Origin: CADEGL01 sp050180485
Lineage (GTDB): Bacteria; Pseudomonadota; Alphaproteobacteria; CADEGL01
Length of the DNA stretch: 64,000 bases
Assembly (NCBI GenBank): GCA_050180485.1
Contig: JBFXED010000012.1
Location: 34,474 to 98,473 of the forward strand
Reading direction: 5' to 3'
Shown here: one piece after another, positions 23,912 through 32,687 of the stretch
How positions within the stretch are numbered: the first letter of the stretch is position 1
How the letters are laid out: each line of letters starts with the position of its first letter
Notes under the pieces: generated by a model
Told to the model about the DNA's origin: nothing
What the model saw: the letters and a program-made list of their open reading frames with translations, nothing else
Databases searched by the model: none
Translations under genes and position numbers: made by a program

Positions 23912-25709
23912 AGTGCCCGGCGCAGCGCGGACGGGGGCCGCTGATGGCCGCGAGGCTGCGGTATCGGCCAAACGCAGATGGCGTGATTTCGAGCGCGCGG
24001 GCGGCGCCCGACCGGGATTGAAGAATTTGACGATTGGCGTGGCGGCAAGCTTTACCGCCAACACGTTGGCGCCGTTTATCGGCGCGGCGATGGTCAACAG
24101 CGGGTTCGCTCCGGCATTTCGCATGGGGCAATACAATCAGTTGTTCCAGACTTGCCTCGATCACTCCGCTCAATTTGGCGGAGCGACCGACGTCATCCTA
24201 TTTCTATGGCGTCTGGAGGATATCGTTGGGCCGGACCTCAATCGCTTCGCCTTCGATCCCGAAAGCGATGCCATTCAGTCGGCCGAGCGCACGATCATGG
24301 ACCTGGCCGATGCGATCGCGGGGCTTCGCGCGCGATTCAACGGACTTCTTGTTGTCGCGACGCCCCCGTTCCCGGACACCACGCCGCACGACCTGCTGGA
24401 TCTGCGCGCCGCCACCGTGGGCGCGCGCTTTCACCGGCGGCTTACGGAAGCCTTCGTCAACCGCCTGTCCGGGGTTCGCGGGATCAACATTTTGGATGTA
24501 GACAGTCTACAACGGCGTTTCGGTGCCGCTCGCGCCTTTGATGCGCGGCAATGGTATCTGTTTCGGCAGCCCTATTCGGATGCGTTCCTTTTGCAGCTCG
24601 GCGAGGTCATCGGTCGCTTGATCTCAGCGGCGCACAAGCCCCGGCGTAAATGCATTGTCGTGGATTGCGACAACACGCTTTGGGGAGGCGTGGTGGGAGA
24701 AGACGGTCTTGCGGGGATTGAAATCGGCTCCGAATTCCCCGGCTCGGCTTTCCGCGATTTTCAGCAGTCCCTGCTGATGTTGCGGCATCAGGGAATTTTT
24801 CTAGCTATCGTCAGCAAAAACAACGAGGCCGATGTCTGGGAGGTGTTCGAGAAGCACGACGGTATGGTTTTGAAGAGGGAAGACTTCTCCGCGACGAGAA
24901 TAAATTGGCGCCCGAAGTCCGAAAACCTGGCGGAGATCGCCCGAGAGCTCAACATCGGTATCGACAGCCTCGTATTCATAGACGACAGCCCGATGGAGAT
25001 CGCCCAGGTCAGCTCGGCGTGGCCGGAAGTTGAATGCATTCTGATACCGGATGAGCCGGCCGATATCGTCTCCGCCCTGCGGTATCGCTGGCTATTCGAC
25101 CAGCTTGAGATCACGCGCGAGGACCGGGAGCGCGTGAACATGATGCAGTTCGAGCAGAAGCGGGAATCGTTGCGTCAGCAGATGACGCCAGCGGAGTTCG
25201 TCAAGGCGCTCAACTTGCAGGTCGATGTTTTCGAGGCGCAGCCCGAGGATCTGGGACGCATTACGCAGCTCATAAACAAGACGAATCAGTTCAACCTGAC
25301 GACGATCCGCCGAACCCTCGACGAAGTGCAGGCCTTGAGCGCGTCTTCGGACAGCAAGCTCTATGGTGTCCGTGTTAAAGATCAGTTCGGAGATTACGGA
25401 CTGACTGGGGTGGTGATTGTCACGAAAGTGAAGGACGAACCGGCCTGGGATATCGACACGTTCTTGCTGAGCTGCCGCGTCCTTGGTCGAGGCGTCGAGA
25501 CATCGATCCTGGCGACCATCGGCGCAAATGCGAGGGCGGAGGGCATCCAACGTCTATACGCTCATTTTCGCCCCACGGCGAAGAACGCGCTGGCTGCCCG
25601 GTTTCTGCCCGACCATAATTTTCGGCGTAGCAATGATACAGATTGGTTCGTGAGTCTCGACGAGCTCTCCAAGGCTCCCGACCAATTGCAACCGGCTGTG
25701 CCCGCCTGA
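23904..25709 (+). CDS. FkbH-like HAD-IIIC protein (acyl unit loading on ACP)
   Basis: A 601-residue three-part protein: an N-terminal SGNH-like domain (about 40-245), a HAD-superfamily IIIC phosphatase domain with VVDCDNTLWGGVVGEDG (catalytic DCDNTLW at 254-260) plus SKNNEADVWEVF and FIDDSPMEI, and a C-terminal GNAT-like domain (LGRITQLINKTNQFNLTT, FLLSCRVLGRGVETSIL). FkbH family members take 1,3-bisphosphoglycerate, remove phosphate and load a glyceryl group on an ACP for glycolate/methoxymalonate-type units. Start ATG 23904, with GAGAAAGG upstream, overlaps the ACP gene. The FkbK/FkbI dehydrogenases of methoxymalonyl pathways are absent nearby, so the product is probably glyceryl-ACP or a derivative. 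Confidence 0.93.
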   Translation: MPEVPGAARTGAADGREAAVSAKRRWRDFERAGGARPGLKNLTIGVAASFTANTLAPFIGAAMVNSGFAPAFRMGQYNQLFQTCLDHSAQFGGATDVILFLWRLEDIVGPDLNRFAFDPESDAIQSAERTIMDLADAIAGLRARFNGLLVVATPPFPDTTPHDLLDLRAATVGARFHRRLTEAFVNRLSGVRGINILDVDSLQRRFGAARAFDARQWYLFRQPYSDAFLLQLGEVIGRLISAAHKPRRKCIVVDCDNTLWGGVVGEDGLAGIEIGSEFPGSAFRDFQQSLLMLRHQGIFLAIVSKNNEADVWEVFEKHDGMVLKREDFSATRINWRPKSENLAEIARELNIGIDSLVFIDDSPMEIAQVSSAWPEVECILIPDEPADIVSALRYRWLFDQLEITREDRERVNMMQFEQKRESLRQQMTPAEFVKALNLQVDVFEAQPEDLGRITQLINKTNQFNLTTIRRTLDEVQALSASSDSKLYGVRVKDQFGDYGLTGVVIVTKVKDEPAWDIDTFLLSCRVLGRGVETSILATIGANARAEGIQRLYAHFRPTAKNALAARFLPDHNFRRSNDTDWFVSLDELSKAPDQLQPAVPA

Positions 25710-25749
25710 CAATGATTGCCGATAGCAGGACAAGGCGGGTGCTTGCGGA

Positions 25750-27216
25750 ATGTCGCTGACTAGCCCTGTTTTCCTCGTCGCACTAGCTGGCATTTTTGCC
25801 CTTACGCAAATCCTGCGAGAGGGAACGCCGCGCGTCGTGGCATGGCTCGTCGCGAGTTATGCCTTCTATTACCTGCTGTCGTCGACGCTGATTGTCGTGC
25901 TTCTTTTCATCACGGCGATCACGTATGTCGGCGGGAATCTTCTAAGCGGTACAAAGAACGAAACGCAGCGGAAGTTTGTCTTTACGGGCGCGTTGTTGCT
26001 CGTATTGGCGCCGTTGATCGGATTCAAATATCTCCATTTCATTCTTGGCGCCCTTGCCGGACTCGTTACTTGGTTTGGGGTTCCGGTCGGTGCACCGGCC
26101 ATGGAACTTGCGCTGCCGATCGGATTGTCGTTTTTCACCTTTCAAGCCTTGGGATATCTAGCCGATGTCTTCATCGGCACGTATCAGTCCGAACGGCGTC
26201 TGTCGCGCGTTGCCCTGTACTTGGCGTTCTTTCCAACGGTCACGGCGGGACCTATTCAGCGGGCGGGCAGGCTTATTCCTCAGCTTGACGAGCGGCGGCC
26301 CTTCGAAAGTGACCGGATGCTGGCTGCGCTCCGCTTCATCCTGTGGGGCCTAACGCTCAAGGCGGTGCTCGCCGAGATTCTGTACGGCAAGATCGCCAAG
26401 GTGTTCGGAGACCTGGCCAGCGCCTCTCCGTTAGAAGCGCTTTTCGGATCGATTTTTTACACATTTTATATTTATACGGATTTTGCCGGATACTCGTTGA
26501 TCGCCATCGGAAGCGGGCTGTTGCTTGGCATCAAACTCGATCCGAACTTCCGGCAACCTTTCCTGAGTACCAGTATCCCGGAATTCTGGCGGACCTGGCA
26601 CATCTCGTTGTCTTCGTGGGTTCGCGACTACGTGTTCATGCCGCTGCGGCTGAAATGGCGCCACTCTCCATTCTGGGGACTGGTCGGCGCCGTAATTTTG
26701 TCCTTCCTCATCATTGGCGTATGGCATGGCGCGAACTGGACGTTCGTCGTATTCGGCTTAATGCACGGAATAATGGCGGCGGTGTCGATTACCACGCAGT
26801 CGGTGCGGGACAGGTTATGGAAGGCCGTTCGGGCGCCCGTCGGTTTGGTGCGCGTGCTGCGTATCTTGACGACATTCATGTTTGTCACGATCAGCTTCAT
26901 CGTTTATCGCGCGGACTCCATCAAAGAGGCCGGAGCCGTATTTCGGAAGATTTTTTCCTCAGACCTTCTCGCGAATATCCGTTTCGCGATGCAGGCCGAT
27001 GGCGCGGGCGCCTTCAAGTCCATTGGGCCGCTGGATATCGGGTGGCTTGTCATCGTGATCGTCCTGGGCGCCGATATCCTGGCGCGTAGCGGCCTCGTCG
27101 TGGAGCGGATGCCAAGGGCGATCCAAGTCGTTCTCTATAATATTGCGCTTTTGGCTCTGACCTATATGTGGATCGCTGGCAATGCGCCGCAACCTTTCCT
27201 CTACTATCGATTCTGA
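25750..27216 (+). CDS. MBOAT-family O-acyltransferase
   Basis: A 488-residue polytopic inner-membrane protein of the AlgI/DltB/PatA type. It shows about ten hydrophobic spans, FPTVTAGPIQRAGRLIPQL, the EFWRTWHISLSSWVRDYVFMPL block and the active-site His region IIGVWHGANWTFVVFGLMHG. MBOAT proteins pass acyl groups from cytoplasmic donors to periplasmic carriers. Following an ACP and an FkbH-like protein, it likely accepts an acyl group from the dedicated ACP. Base composition is lower in GC than in flanking core genes. The SGNH-like partner is encoded 14 bases downstream. Confidence 0.95.
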   Translation: MSLTSPVFLVALAGIFALTQILREGTPRVVAWLVASYAFYYLLSSTLIVVLLFITAITYVGGNLLSGTKNETQRKFVFTGALLLVLAPLIGFKYLHFILGALAGLVTWFGVPVGAPAMELALPIGLSFFTFQALGYLADVFIGTYQSERRLSRVALYLAFFPTVTAGPIQRAGRLIPQLDERRPFESDRMLAALRFILWGLTLKAVLAEILYGKIAKVFGDLASASPLEALFGSIFYTFYIYTDFAGYSLIAIGSGLLLGIKLDPNFRQPFLSTSIPEFWRTWHISLSSWVRDYVFMPLRLKWRHSPFWGLVGAVILSFLIIGVWHGANWTFVVFGLMHGIMAAVSITTQSVRDRLWKAVRAPVGLVRVLRILTTFMFVTISFIVYRADSIKEAGAVFRKIFSSDLLANIRFAMQADGAGAFKSIGPLDIGWLVIVIVLGADILARSGLVVERMPRAIQVVLYNIALLALTYMWIAGNAPQPFLYYRF

Positions 27217-27230
27217 GCGGGGAGGGAACG

Positions 27231-28307
27231 ATGATCTTTCGCTGGCGCGAGGTGGGACAGGATCTGGGCAAGATCCGCAAAACGCTGCTTCTATGCGTCG
27301 CGGTCGCGAGCCCGTTTCTTCTGGTGATGTTTTCGTTCGAAGCGCTTGCCTGGCGTCTCGGCGAAACCATGCCGATGTCCATGGTCGCGGCCTGGCAAAG
27401 CAAATCGCCGGATCGCACCTGGCGCGGCGGCGACGGAAAATCGTATCTGACGTACAAGGTGAGCCGGGTGCGCCTCGAGCGTCCGGACGTGATCATGCTT
27501 GGCGCGTCGCGCGCGAACTCCCTCCGCCAGGATATGTTCGAACCGTATAAGTTCTATAACGCGAGCCTGACGTCCTGGACGTTCGATCATTACGCAAAGT
27601 TCTTGGAGATGGTGACCAGCAGCAGCTATCACCCCAAGGTTTTGATCTTCAATCTCGATTATTGGATGTTCAGCAAGAACTTCGATCGGCATTGGGTTCA
27701 CCGGTTTTACACGGAGCCCGCCCCGCATGTTTCATCGTTAAAAGTCATCCTGGATGAAATGAGCGATAGGCCGATGACCGTGTTGAATCGACTTTCGACC
27801 AGTGATCGCATCAAGGGCCTGTTCGCGGCGTTAAGCGGTAGTGGCTTCCGTTATGATGGCTCGCTTTTCGGGCAACCACAGACACCGGATCCAAACCGTC
27901 TTCTGAATGACGGTGTTGGGGCGGGAATCGCGCCTGTCGAACTGGGGGACGAACTTGACCGCGAGCAAATGCGGAGATTTGAACGTTTCGCCCGTATCGC
28001 GCGGGAAAAGGGCATTACTTTGGTGGGTATCCAGCTTCCGTATTACCGAAAAGTTCTCACGGGCCTTAATTCGGCCGAGAACAACGGCATCTGGAGGCAA
28101 TTCGAGAGCCCGGAGATGAGGCAATATCTGGAATCCGCCGGCGTGATTTTTTTCGACTACGCGAAGTTCGAGGACGTTAATGACAAGCCGGAGTTTTTCG
28201 TCGATTCGATCCATCCCGACCAGCGTGCCGTCGGCAGGATCATGCGGGAGGTTCTGAGCGACCCGCGCGTGCGGGAGGTTCTTCCTTTGATCAATGTCGG
28301 TTCATGA
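27231..28307 (+). CDS. SGNH/DltD-like membrane-anchored protein (acyl transfer partner)
   Basis: A 358-residue protein with an N-terminal membrane anchor (TLLLCVAVASPFLLVMFSF). A candidate nucleophile Ser93 lies in VIMLGASRAN, and a C-terminal DSIHPD pair (Asp325, His328) completes an SGNH-type triad. This is the position held by DltD, AlgX/AlgJ or PatB next to MBOAT genes; those proteins accept the acyl group in the periplasm and put it on a polysaccharide. Start ATG 27231 follows GGAGG. It overlaps the next gene by 14 bases. I do not recognise a named family, so the catalytic residues are inferred from motif pattern. Confidence 0.75.
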   Translation: MIFRWREVGQDLGKIRKTLLLCVAVASPFLLVMFSFEALAWRLGETMPMSMVAAWQSKSPDRTWRGGDGKSYLTYKVSRVRLERPDVIMLGASRANSLRQDMFEPYKFYNASLTSWTFDHYAKFLEMVTSSSYHPKVLIFNLDYWMFSKNFDRHWVHRFYTEPAPHVSSLKVILDEMSDRPMTVLNRLSTSDRIKGLFAALSGSGFRYDGSLFGQPQTPDPNRLLNDGVGAGIAPVELGDELDREQMRRFERFARIAREKGITLVGIQLPYYRKVLTGLNSAENNGIWRQFESPEMRQYLESAGVIFFDYAKFEDVNDKPEFFVDSIHPDQRAVGRIMREVLSDPRVREVLPLINVGS

Positions 28308-29760
28308 GGTGAGTCGGGGGCCGGATCGGGTGTCGAGCGTACCGACAATCGTCAAGACGGTGTTCGATGAAGCCGCGCAACGCGCCTTCGGCGGGTTGTG
28401 CGGGGATTTCAATCCGATTCATGTCGATCCGGTTTATTCCAGGAAGGTCGGCGCCGGCCGCCCCATCGTTCATGGCGTTCACCTCGTCTTGTGGAGTATC
28501 GAAGCGCTTCTCGAACAGTGCGAGGTCGCGCGGATCGATACCGGCGGCATCGCTAAAATAGCGGCTACGTTCCGGCGGCCGGTTTATATTGGGACCGAAG
28601 TCGAAGCGAGCGTCGATCTCGGGACGGCGGACGCCGTCGTTCAGATCGGCCAAGCGGGCAACTCCTGCGCCGAGGTGCGTGTCAGCTTCGGGGCCATAGC
28701 GGCATCGGCATCGCCTGGCCCCGCTGCCGATTACGCGAGTCCGGGCGGTCCTCGGCCGTTGGCATTTGCCGAGGTTGCCGGACGCGAAGGGCGCTTCACG
28801 CCCCGCTTCGATGCTGGGGTTGCGGGTGCTCTATTCGCCCGCACCCTTCGTGTCCTTGGCGGTCACACGCTCGCCGAACTCGCAGGCCTTTCCTACCTGG
28901 TGGGAATGGAGTGCCCCGGCCTTTTCTCGCTGCTATCGGGGTTCTCGGTGGAAAACAGACCGCGCGGCCGCGATGCGATGGAATACCGCGTCGTTCGCGC
29001 CGACGAGCGGTTCAACCTGGTCCGGATGCGGGTATCGGGCGGCCAGCTCGACGGCCAAGTCGATGCCTTCCTCCGGCCTCAACCTCGCCAACCGTCGATG
29101 GCGGAGATCTCCGGGCATGTCGGCCGTGCGGAGTTCGTCGGACAGACCGCGCTGGTGGTCGGCGGATCCCGGGGGATCGGAGAGGTGACGGCGAAGACCG
29201 TGGCGGCGGGCGGGGGACGGGTGGTTCTGACCTATGTCCATGGCCGGGACGATGCGGCGCGCGTGATGGAAGAGATTCGGGCGGCCGGGGGCGGCTGTGA
29301 AATCCTCCAATTCGACGTGCGCTCGCCGGACGCGGACCTGAAGGCGATCGCGCGGCATGGGCCGACGCATATGTATTACTTCGCCACGCCGCCGATTTTC
29401 GTTCGCCGTCCGATGCGGATAGACGAGCGTCTTTTGGAGGATTTTTGGGCCGTTTACGTGCGTGGTTTTTCAGCCGTTTGCGGGCTGGTTGACCATCTGG
29501 AGGCCGGGCGCTTGCGCATCTTCTATCCGTCCAGTGTTGCCGTAGAGACCCCCGTGGCGGAACTGGCCGAATACGCGATGGCCAAGGCGGCGGGAGAAGT
29601 GCTGTGCCGGATTCTCCCCATGCAGGACGGCCGGCTTTCCACGTTGGTGCATCGCCTGCCCAGGATTTTAACCGACCAGACCGCGACGGTCCTGAACGTC
29701 CCGTCCGCCGATGCCTTGGCGACCATGCTGCCGATCATCCGCGAATTCCACGCGTCCTGA
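28294..29760 (+). CDS. MaoC-like dehydratase / SDR reductase fusion
   Basis: A 488-residue two-enzyme fusion. The N-terminal half has a double hot-dog layout: the first half holds MaoC dehydratase residues in GDFNPIHVDPVYSR (Asp38, His43), and the second (about 165-262) is a degenerate hot-dog with GLSYLVGMECPGLFSLLSGF. From about 283 comes a short-chain dehydrogenase: nucleotide loop VVGGSRGIG (290-296), Ser413/414 in FYPSSVAVE and YAMAK (Tyr427, Lys431). Such a fusion would dehydrate and reduce, or hydrate and oxidise, an acyl thioester. In this operon the likely substrate is an acyl-ACP. It is the last gene on this strand and overlaps the SGNH-like gene by 14 bases. Confidence 0.88.
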   Translation: MSVHEVSRGPDRVSSVPTIVKTVFDEAAQRAFGGLCGDFNPIHVDPVYSRKVGAGRPIVHGVHLVLWSIEALLEQCEVARIDTGGIAKIAATFRRPVYIGTEVEASVDLGTADAVVQIGQAGNSCAEVRVSFGAIAASASPGPAADYASPGGPRPLAFAEVAGREGRFTPRFDAGVAGALFARTLRVLGGHTLAELAGLSYLVGMECPGLFSLLSGFSVENRPRGRDAMEYRVVRADERFNLVRMRVSGGQLDGQVDAFLRPQPRQPSMAEISGHVGRAEFVGQTALVVGGSRGIGEVTAKTVAAGGGRVVLTYVHGRDDAARVMEEIRAAGGGCEILQFDVRSPDADLKAIARHGPTHMYYFATPPIFVRRPMRIDERLLEDFWAVYVRGFSAVCGLVDHLEAGRLRIFYPSSVAVETPVAELAEYAMAKAAGEVLCRILPMQDGRLSTLVHRLPRILTDQTATVLNVPSADALATMLPIIREFHAS

Positions 29761-29787
29761 ACCAAAAAACGATATGGCGCAAAGCCG

Positions 29788-30603
29788 CTACTCTAGTTCC
29801 TTGATTTCGAGATAAGGCCTGGGGACGTCCGGGGGTAAATTCCCGTCGGGGCCGTTGATTTTCGCGACCCCAGTGCGGCCGATGCCCAAACGGACGTCCA
29901 GCACCAGGACGCCCTTTTCATCGGCAAGCGCTTCGAATGCTTCGTCGAAGACGACCCGGCCATCGGCTTCCACCGGCTTGCTCCGAATCCAGAGCGGCTG
30001 CGTCTGGTTTTCCCGAAAGATGGCGAGGATGATGTCATTTTTCGTGGGCGAATAGGCATTCGCGACCACATGCACCTGTAATTTCGCCTTCGGTCCGCTC
30101 GCCGTGAAGGAACTTCCCAGGAAGCTTCCGCCATCCGTAGGCTTTGCGGTTTGATCGGCCGGCATGACGCCAACCGCCGTTCCGACCACGGTGTATTCGA
30201 GTCGAAAAGGCTTTTTCTCCGCTTGCGGCGGCCAGTTCGCTGGCGGTGCCGGAAGAGGCCGTGCCGGTGGCGGATTTGCCGCGGTCGCTGTCTGCGGCTG
30301 GGTATCGGCTTCGGGGGTGAAGATGACCGCCAGCGTTTCCGGCAGGGTCAAGCCCGATATGGCGACGAAAAATCCAGCCATGGAAAAGGCGATCAACGCG
30401 CCGCCGGCCACAACGGCGGCTTGGCGTCGGTAGCGGAACCGCACGAAGAGGCAAGCAGCCAACGCCACCGCGACGACCAAGAAAGCAACAGAGAGCGGGA
30501 TTTGGGGCTCGAACCGACCCCGGCCACCGTTGAACAGCAACCACGCCAAGTAGGCGCACAACAACGCTGTCGTCGCGAAGACGACGTTCGAGATCGCTTT
30601 CAT
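29788..30603 (-). CDS. Hypothetical membrane protein with periplasmic beta-rich domain
   Basis: A 271-residue protein I do not recognise. The N-terminus has three hydrophobic spans (about residues 5-25, 35-55 and 62-92). A Pro/Ala linker follows (ANPPPARPLPAPPANWPPQA), then a C-terminal domain with alternating charged and beta-prone stretches (LEYTVVGTAVGVMPADQT, LQVHVVANAYSPTKNDIIL, LVLDVRLGIGRTGVAKIN) ending ELE. It faces the MaoC-SDR gene tail to tail with a 27-base gap. GGAGG lies about ten bases before the ATG. Its position next to the acyl-transfer cluster raises the idea of a linked envelope role, without direct evidence. Confidence 0.6.
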   Translation of the reverse strand: MKAISNVVFATTALLCAYLAWLLFNGGRGRFEPQIPLSVAFLVVAVALAACLFVRFRYRRQAAVVAGGALIAFSMAGFFVAISGLTLPETLAVIFTPEADTQPQTATAANPPPARPLPAPPANWPPQAEKKPFRLEYTVVGTAVGVMPADQTAKPTDGGSFLGSSFTASGPKAKLQVHVVANAYSPTKNDIILAIFRENQTQPLWIRSKPVEADGRVVFDEAFEALADEKGVLVLDVRLGIGRTGVAKINGPDGNLPPDVPRPYLEIKELE

Positions 30604-30827
30604 AGACCGATAACCTCCGAAGGCCTACTGCTGTATGGCCGAGGCGTGCTCAGGAGTAATTAGGGAATATAGAAAGCGGATTTATCCTTGCGGGCGTCAA
30701 GCGAAAACGCACCGCAATCCCACCGGCTTGCTCGCACTTCGGCTTTCCCGAGGGAGGATGGGAGCTGCGCGCAGCGTGCGCGCCACCTATCGCGGCGGCG
30801 GCGCGGGGCCGCCATGCTTTGCCGCCG

Positions 30828-31019
30828 TCAGCTTCCGACGTGGATCGAGTTCAGCGAGTCGAGAAGGCCGAAGGCCTGCAGCAGCCAGATCACCACCGCG
30901 ATCACCACCACGGCGTTCAGGATGCCCTTAATCTTGCCGTCCATCGGGATGTAGGTGTTGACGAGCCACAGCAGCACGCCGACCACGATCAGGACGATGA
31001 CAACCGTCAGTAAGGACAT
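30828..31019 (-). CDS. Thivi_2564-type small membrane protein
   Basis: A 63-residue protein with two hydrophobic segments: MSLLTVVIVLIVVGVLLWLV at the start and KGILNAVVVIAVVIWLLQAF near the end, joined by NTYIPMDGKIK. The VNTYIPMDGKIK linker and short length match the small Thivi_2564-family membrane proteins of proteobacteria as I recall them. Function unknown. The longer frame to 31076 adds an unconserved Gly/Thr segment. It diverges from the SnoaL-like gene. Confidence 0.65.
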   Translation of the reverse strand: MSLLTVVIVLIVVGVLLWLVNTYIPMDGKIKGILNAVVVIAVVIWLLQAFGLLDSLNSIHVGS

Positions 31020-31199
31020 GGTGCTTTCCCTTGTTTCGCCGCCGCCGATGGGCGTCGTCCCACGCATAACGGCCAAGGGCGCCGCCGGTTCCCGCCGCTG
31101 CGCGGCCGATATCGCGAGGGGGGGCCGGGCGTATAAGGTTCATGACGGGGGAAGCCCAGGGCCGCGATCGTGCGGATTGTCTTGAACGGGGAGGGACGG

Positions 31200-31709
31200 A
31201 TGTCGAAGCAGGCGTTGATCGACGTATTCCAAAAGCACGTGGCGGCGGAATTGGCCGGCGACCTGGATACCACCATGGCGACGATGAGCGCCGAGCCACA
31301 TTTGCATAACGTGCCGACGATGGTGGGCGGCGTGGGCTATGAAGGCGTGAAGGCCTTCTACCGCGACCATCTGGTGGGTAAGTTCTTTCCGCCCGACGCG
31401 ACCATGACCCCCGTGTCCCGCACCGTGGACGAGCATCAGCTTGTGGAAGAGCTGGTGATAACCTTCACCCACACGACGGTGATCGACTGGATGCTGCCCG
31501 GCATCGCGCCCACCGGCCGGAAGGTCGAGGTCGCCTTCGCCGTCGTCGCCGGGTGCAAGGACGGCAAGATCACCCACGAGCATATCTACTGGGACCAGGC
31601 GACCGTGCTGGCGCAGCTCGGCCTCATCGACCCCAAGGGCCTTCCCGTCGTCGGCGCCGAAAGCGCGCGCAAGCTGCTGAATCCGAAACTGCCGGCACGG
31701 ATGTTGTAA
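31200..31709 (+). CDS. SnoaL/NTF2-like protein
   Basis: A 169-residue cone-shaped-fold protein of the SnoaL-like polyketide cyclase / NTF2 superfamily. The N-terminal helix (LIDVFQKHVAAELAGDLDTTMATMS) and HNVPTMVGGVGYEGVKAFYRDHLV, then LVEELVITFTHTTVIDWMLPG and the C-terminal KITHEHIYWDQATVLAQLGL, are the hallmark strands. Such proteins have varied roles, including isomerases and hydrolases, so the substrate is unknown. The ATG 31200 follows GGAGG. The next gene is 26 bases away on the other strand, tail to tail. Confidence 0.75.
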   Translation: MSKQALIDVFQKHVAAELAGDLDTTMATMSAEPHLHNVPTMVGGVGYEGVKAFYRDHLVGKFFPPDATMTPVSRTVDEHQLVEELVITFTHTTVIDWMLPGIAPTGRKVEVAFAVVAGCKDGKITHEHIYWDQATVLAQLGLIDPKGLPVVGAESARKLLNPKLPARML

Positions 31710-31735
31710 ATGGCGGATGTGGCTTCGTTTGTGCG

Positions 31736-32677
31736 TCAGCGCCCGCTGTTCCGGTACAGCATCATGGCGGTCGCGAGGTCTTCGTGGCCGCCGCCGCCGG
31801 ATTTGAAGACGGTGATTTCGTCGTCCGAGGCGCGTCCCGGCCGTTTGCCCTGGGTCAGCTCGAACAGGTCGGTGATCGCGTCTTGCTTCAAGACGCCGCG
31901 CTTGAGCGGCTCGATGACGTCGCCGGAGATCTCGACGGTCGAGAAGCGCGCATCGACGAACATCCGGCCCGCGCGGCGGATCAGCGCATCGTCCGACTCC
32001 CGCAGGTCCGGGCGGTAGCTGCCGACCAGGTCGACATGGGCGCCGGGCTTGACCCAATCGCCGCGGATGACGGGCTCGGTCGCATAGGTCGCGCAGCAAA
32101 TCAGGTCCGCCTGCGCGGCCGCGTCAGCCGGATCGGCGGCGGCCCGCACCTCGAAGCCCGGCTTGGTCAGGCGCGCGGCCAGTTCCTTCGCCTTCGCCGC
32201 TGTCCGGTTCCAGATCAGCACGCGTTTGATCGGCCGGACGCAGGCGTGCGCCGCGATGAGGTAGGGCGCCAGGTTGCCCGCGCCGATCATCAGCATGGTG
32301 GTGGCGTCTTTCTTCGCCAGCAGTTTGCTCGCGACGGCGGAATTAGCCGCGGTCTTCACCAGCGTTTCCGCCGTGCCGTCGATGCAGGCCAAGGGCTCGC
32401 CGGTGTTGCCGTCGAACAGGACATAGGTGCCCATGATGCTGGGTTTCCCGCGCGTCTCGTTGCCGGGAAAGATGTTGGCGATCTTGACGCCGAAGGCCTG
32501 GCCCTTGATCCACGCCGGTTGCAGCAGGAAGTCGCCCTGGTCGCCATGCGCGGTCGGCTGGGACAGGATCATGCGGTCCATGGCGTCGCAGCCGGCCTTG
32601 TACATGTCGGTCAGCCCGCCGATGAGGGAGGGAAAATCGGCCAGCCGGAAAACGTCCTTCGCCTCGATGATCCGCAT
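31736..32677 (-). CDS. Ornithine cyclodeaminase / mu-crystallin family protein
   Basis: A 313-residue NAD(P)-dependent enzyme of the OCD/mu-crystallin family. Landmarks are KIANIFPGNETRGKPSIMGT, the dinucleotide-binding MLMIGAGNLAPYLIAAHACV, the IWNRT segment, and GAHVDLVGSYRPDLRESDDAL with TDLFELTQGK. Family members convert ornithine to proline, reduce cyclic imino acids or dehydrogenate amino acids. It begins 10 bases after the stop of the flavin oxidoreductase gene, so both are in one operon. Together they could turn an N-methylated or cyclic amine into a metabolisable amino acid; the actual substrate is not evident. Confidence 0.9.
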   Translation of the reverse strand: MRIIEAKDVFRLADFPSLIGGLTDMYKAGCDAMDRMILSQPTAHGDQGDFLLQPAWIKGQAFGVKIANIFPGNETRGKPSIMGTYVLFDGNTGEPLACIDGTAETLVKTAANSAVASKLLAKKDATTMLMIGAGNLAPYLIAAHACVRPIKRVLIWNRTAAKAKELAARLTKPGFEVRAAADPADAAAQADLICCATYATEPVIRGDWVKPGAHVDLVGSYRPDLRESDDALIRRAGRMFVDARFSTVEISGDVIEPLKRGVLKQDAITDLFELTQGKRPGRASDDEITVFKSGGGGHEDLATAMMLYRNSGR

Positions 32678-32687
32678 CGCGTCCTCG

